This document shows, in pieces, positions 63,040 to 64,000 of a stretch of 64,000 nucleotides of DNA; the first letter of the stretch is position 1, and each line of letters starts with the position of its first letter. Origin of the DNA: Kalaharituber pfeilii (taxonomy: Eukaryota > Ascomycota > Pezizomycetes > Pezizales > Pezizaceae). The notes beneath the pieces are model-generated. The model was not told the DNA's origin and did no database searches. It worked only from the letters and a program-made list of their open reading frames with translations. The DNA lies in NCBI GenBank assembly GCA_015179045.1, contig WHUZ01000058.1, positions 62,001 through 126,000 on the forward strand. Direction: 5' to 3'. Both the position numbers and the translations under genes were made by a program.

Positions 63040-63450
63040 GAAGTGGTGACAGGGTGGCCCTTCGGGGGTCCGAAATTGGGTGGAGAGGCCAGAAATAGTG
63101 GAGAGAGGAGTTCGAGAGGCTTCAGTATCAGGCCCTCTAAAAGTGCACAGGGGCAGTTCAGGGAGCAGCAAGAACGAAGATTGAGGCAATCGCAGGTGTG
63201 AAGAGTGTGTCCACGACCCTGGACCAAAGTCAGGCAAGGTATGCATTAAGGTCAATAAGGGCAGGAGGAGTCCGAAGGGTCCCGGTGGGTGGGCACCAAA
63301 CCCACTGTGTGGGATGGTGAGGTCACAGGTATGAGAGGTGCTCTCGAAGCGGGTGATGGCAGGGCGAAAGTGCTTCTGCTTGCAGACTCTCAGGCGGCAA
63401 TCAGCGCAGTCAAGACAGCAGGGAAAACTGGAAAAGCAAGGACTGCGGAC
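63040..63450 (+). pseudogene. LINE-B-like RT end and RNase H fragment
   Basis: The plus strand reads ALRGSEIGWRGQK, IEAIAGVKSVSTTLDQSQAR, then in other frames TVWDGEVTGMRGALEAGDGR and LLADSQAAISAVKTAGKTGK. This aligns with LINE-B (AMWGSEIGWRGQKEWKKEME, AVCGVEDVETVLDGAQARAI, FDGEVRGVRSALE), but with clear divergence, so it is a related subfamily. The fragment is cut by the MITE at 63451. Confidence 0.65.
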
Positions 63451-63747
63451 TAGTGAGCGGCACGAGCTAGCTCGAGCCTAGATTGATTATATATATAATA
63501 TTGACAAACTAAACTAAACTAAGCTAAATTTTCATCTTTCTCACTACTATCAGCTAAATTGTGCATTTCGAAGTTGTTGGTAGGTCAGAATGAGCTCCAA
63601 GTCTCTAATTATTACTATATTAGGTATTTACAGTTTATGAAACCTTGCACTGGCTAAGTATTTTAGCAAGCTGGCAAGAAAAACACAAGCATGATCTTGG
63701 CTCGTTTGAGCTCGAGCTCGAGCTGGCTCGGCTCGTGCCGCTCACTA
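63451..63747. mobile_element. hAT-like MITE, family 2, copy 3
   Basis: Ends TAGTGAGCGGCACGAGCTAG and (complement) TAGTGAGCGGCACGAGCC. Internally it is close to the 2717 copy in inverted orientation, including the run of AAACTAAACT repeats and TTGTGCATTTCGAAGTTGTT. No 8-bp duplication: the left flank is CTGCGGAC and the right flank AAATTTGA. From 63748 to 64000 nothing is recognised. Confidence 0.8.
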
Positions 63748-64000
63748 AAATTTGAAGGTCAACCTATGTACAGGAGGAAGTTCGAGACCTATCTATAACT
63801 GAGATGTCGAGTACAAAGAGAATGTAGATATTTCCAAATAAGGAATGAAAAAGCAAGTCACGTGTATGTAACGTGCTGCCCACATGACTCATGACTTTAG
63901 AAATATCTAGAAGTATCAAGAGGAAAGAACGTAAAGACAGAAACATCCAGAATACATGGTGTATCACAAATGAATACATGACGTATAAGAGAAAACTAGA

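Noticed and set aside
1..64000. Assignment to a named species such as a truffle or powdery mildew
   Set aside because: Such genomes are rich in LINEs and gypsy elements, but nothing here is diagnostic without a database search.

Overview
The window looks like a repeat-dominated, gene-poor stretch of a filamentous fungus, probably an ascomycete (Pezizomycotina). This rests on Tad/I-type non-LTR retrotransposons, a fungal-style BTB pseudogene, short 48-58 bp introns with CTAAC-like branch sites, and intron-bearing tRNA-Asp and tRNA-Phe genes. The species cannot be named from the sequence. Nearly everything is transposable-element DNA, much of it nested and frame-shifted. Many frameshifts lie in homopolymers, so some could be assembly errors rather than decay.

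Two autonomous LINE families are present. I call them LINE-A (one full-length copy at 37575-44566, minus strand) and LINE-B (49427-58757, minus strand). Each has ORF1 (gag-like) and ORF2 (AP endonuclease, reverse transcriptase, RNase H). Each has its own 3' tail, tail A or tail B, ending in poly(A), and each tail folds into a hairpin on paper. Many 5'-truncated LINE-A pieces are scattered through 2.6-22 kb and 58-62 kb.

A third class is the most unusual content: elements that carry only an ORF1-like protein (proline-rich, basic motif, RRM-like 'VVHGIALRKDLGK' domain) joined directly to a LINE tail, with no reverse transcriptase. The hA type ends in tail A (686-2144, 29050-31022, 32312-33060, 34694-35142, 45606-46455). 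The hB type carries a homologous protein but ends in tail B (46719-47591). In addition there are about a dozen insertions of 29-62 bp that consist of little more than a LINE tail plus poly(A), nearly all with perfect 8-16 bp target duplications. Most begin at the base of the tail hairpin.

DNA transposons: a Mutator-like element (33291-45121, 120-bp perfect TIRs, 9-bp TSD, FAR1/MULE/SWIM transposase); an enclosing TIR element inserted at TA (32110-45541); two hAT-like MITE families (CAGTGTTCCCAAC ends at 27158, 33912 and 54751; TAGTGAGCGGCA ends at 2717, 15702 and 63451); and a large foldback element (59953-61826). From 31.3 to 46.7 kb the elements form a deep nest inside one minisatellite: minisatellite, then TA element, then MULE, then full LINE-A and a hAT MITE, then an hA copy and a micro-insertion. 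From 48.5 to 62.4 kb a decayed Ty3/gypsy fragment is split by LINE-B and by a LINE-A copy, both of which carry further insertions.

Possible host genes are few: tRNA-Asp (12702-12784), tRNA-Phe (14260-14352), a frame-shifted BTB gene (6776-7675), and a tandem pair of small PPPPY-containing genes (26068 and 27027), the second split by a hAT MITE whose exact removal restores the frame. Unrecognised, decayed-looking DNA fills most of 2.99-3.9, 5.1-6.0, 9.1-11.4, 16.4-17.0, 18.2-20.3 and 22.6-26.0 kb.
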